From Geobacter sp. (GTDB lineage Bacteria; Desulfobacterota; Desulfuromonadia; Geobacterales; Geobacteraceae): a DNA stretch of 64,000 bases. The stretch spans positions 124,001 to 188,000 of the forward strand of contig PJFC01000006.1 in the NCBI GenBank assembly GCA_003574885.1, read 5' to 3'. Positions 62,754 to 64,000 of the stretch are shown here, in pieces. Within the stretch, counting starts at the first letter, position 1. Every line of letters begins with the position of its first letter. Made by a program: the position numbers and the translations under genes. The notes under the pieces are model-generated. The model searched no databases, had not been told where the DNA came from, and worked only from the letters and a program-made list of their open reading frames with translations.

Positions 62754-62861
62754 AAAATCCTCCTTTTCACCAGAGTACGGACACTTTACCATGACAGGGC
62801 TCTGACGTCAAAAGGGAACGCGACACCGGGCACTGGCAAGCTATAGGGCCGTGCAGAAAAA

Positions 62862-62892
62862 AAAAGGGGCGCATCGGAAGTGCGCCCCTTTT
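62862..62892 (-). terminator. Intrinsic terminator after the DUF937 gene
   Basis: A 12-bp stem (62862-62873 with 62881-62892), 7-base loop, and a run of nine A on the left, which is the U tract in minus-strand RNA. Confidence 0.85.
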
Positions 62893-62924
62893 CCCACCAC
62901 TGTTACGGTTATCAATAGGTCAAC

Positions 62925-63335
62925 TCAGGATATTCGCCCCTTGAGGAATTCCAGCCCCTTTTCCAGCAATCCTCCTTCAGGGATGGTCCCATCGGGCGTC
63001 ATTTTGTCGATAATCCCGGGAAGAAACTCGGCAAGCTTGCCGCTCAATTCCTCCGGAGCAATACCTGCCTTGGCGGCCAGGTTCTGCAACGTGTCGCTCC
63101 CGAGCACCTGCTGGATTTGTTCTGCGGAAACAGGAAGGTTCTCTCCCGTCCCGACCCACGAGGAGATGACACCACCCAGACCCTTCTCCTGAAACGACTG
63201 CACCAGACCTCCAAGGCCGCCCGTCTCATTGTTGGTAAGCATTTCCATGACTCCTCCCACGAGCCCGGATTGCTCTCCTTCGCCACCACCCGGCATACTG
63301 GATGCCTTCCCAACCAACTCGTCAAACAGTCCCAT
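62925..63335 (-). CDS. YidB-like DUF937 protein
   Basis: 136 aa. MGLFDELVGKASSM at the start, GGVISSWVGTGENLPVSAEQIQQVLG and ELSGKLAEFLPGIIDKMTPDG are the DUF937/YidB signatures. Small, helical, no signal peptide; function unknown. Terminator directly downstream. Confidence 0.88.
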   Translation of the reverse strand: MGLFDELVGKASSMPGGGEGEQSGLVGGVMEMLTNNETGGLGGLVQSFQEKGLGGVISSWVGTGENLPVSAEQIQQVLGSDTLQNLAAKAGIAPEELSGKLAEFLPGIIDKMTPDGTIPEGGLLEKGLEFLKGRIS

Positions 63336-63392
63336 GGTATTTATCCTCTTTGCCCTGCGGGTAGCCGCACCATGTTCCGGCGCGACAAGACT

Positions 63393-63971
63393 CTACTTGG
63401 CCCCGGACCTGGACTCCCGGTAGCCTGCCTTGATTGCCTCGGGCTCGGGCATGTAGCTCCCCTGCTTGGTCTTGCCATACCACTTGCTCCCCGGCTTGTG
63501 ATATATCTTGGAGTCCGTGTTGACCCAGACCATGTCCTTGCCGGCCGGCGGAGGGGTAACGGATTTGGCGGACTTGGCTGCTGCGCCGGCATTATGGGTT
63601 GCAGGGGCCTTAACCGGAGCAGCAGTGGGCATGCCGACCCCCTTAGGCGCCGCAGGTTTCGCCGGGGCGGCCGTTGCTGAACCAACTATCACCAGGGGGG
63701 TTATTTTTGCGATCGTCTTTGCAGGGACCCCCGCTTTGGCAAGGTCACCGACCGCAGCATACGGACGACCGGCGATGATTTTCTTCGCGGTGGCGGCACC
63801 GATGCCGGGAAGCTTCTCCAGTTCCGCAGAGGAGGCAGAATTCACATCCACCTTCGCCGTTGCAACTGCTTTCTTTGTATCAGCCTTAGGAGCCGCCTTA
63901 GTTTCAGCATGACATACGGCGCCAAGTAACATCATCGCTACAATTGCAGCAAATACGCGGTACATTTTCAT
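63393..63971 (-). CDS. Exported helix-hairpin-helix (ComEA-like) protein with C-terminal extension
   Basis: 192 aa with GAGGAGGAG before the ATG. Signal peptide (1-22), helix-hairpin-helix pair (residues 42-95: VNSASSAELEKLPGIGAATAKKI, then ADLAKAG-type repeat), an Ala/Pro/Lys linker (98-145) and a conserved-looking C-terminal part (VWVNTDSKIYHKPGSKWYG). HhH domains bind double-stranded DNA without sequence preference, as in ComEA of DNA uptake. No other competence gene is present here. Confidence 0.82.
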   Translation of the reverse strand: MKMYRVFAAIVAMMLLGAVCHAETKAAPKADTKKAVATAKVDVNSASSAELEKLPGIGAATAKKIIAGRPYAAVGDLAKAGVPAKTIAKITPLVIVGSATAAPAKPAAPKGVGMPTAAPVKAPATHNAGAAAKSAKSVTPPPAGKDMVWVNTDSKIYHKPGSKWYGKTKQGSYMPEPEAIKAGYRESRSGAK

Positions 63972-64000
63972 GCACTCCTCCTCGCTTTTTGTGGGTTATG

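Overview
The window looks like a chromosome segment of a Geobacter-type bacterium (Desulfuromonadia/Geobacterales). This is an inference from several features together: a group 3b-type [NiFe] hydrogenase, the hopanoid glycosyltransferase HpnI, a GEMM-I riboswitch that closely resembles the Geobacter cyclic-dinucleotide riboswitches as I remember them, and the tRNA-tuf-rpoBC-str-S10-spc-alpha gene order. No 16S rRNA is present, so the species is not fixed.

Bases 1-4000 are accessory DNA. Seven small minus-strand genes surround a Rep_trans-type (rolling-circle) replication initiator or relaxase at 2641-3585. The spaces between them are full of hairpins and palindromes, as expected of an element that replicates or transfers through single-stranded DNA. 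No integrase, coat protein or zonula-type ATPase is visible, and the element probably continues left of base 1. At 4199-8033 lies a plus-strand operon for a four-subunit cytosolic group 3b [NiFe] hydrogenase/sulfhydrogenase (hydBGDA). A class II Crp/Fnr-type promoter (4013-4055) and a leader terminator (4111-4132) precede it. sfsA follows at 8094-8789.

From 8881 to 42053 the minus strand carries the main translation/transcription superoperon. Read in transcription order it is: tandem sigma-70 promoters, tRNA-Thr(TGT), tRNA-Tyr, tRNA-Gly, tRNA-Thr(GGT), tuf, rpmG, tRNA-Trp, secE, nusG, rplKAJL, rpoBC, then a separate str promoter, rpsL, rpsG, fusA, a second tuf, and the S10, spc and alpha operons down to rplQ. 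The two tuf copies look identical over about 1209 bp. Several short genes (rpmJ, rpmD, rpmG) and several start corrections are given in the entries.

From 42153 to 52322 the minus strand continues with a YgiQ-type radical SAM protein, argC (bracketed by paired inverted repeats), rpsI-rplM, truA, two aspartate-semialdehyde dehydrogenases of different subclasses, leuB and a GapN-like dehydrogenase. From 52459 to the end the genes are mixed: a KefB-type antiporter, Smr, a MutY-like glycosylase without iron-sulfur cysteines, a DUF1499 membrane protein, MsrA, HpnI, a DTW-domain tRNA-modifying enzyme, a degenerate rhomboid, and an RRM protein. After these comes a DUF4382 lipoprotein under a GEMM-I riboswitch, then three small secreted or accessory proteins. 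One of them consists of nine 11-residue repeats.
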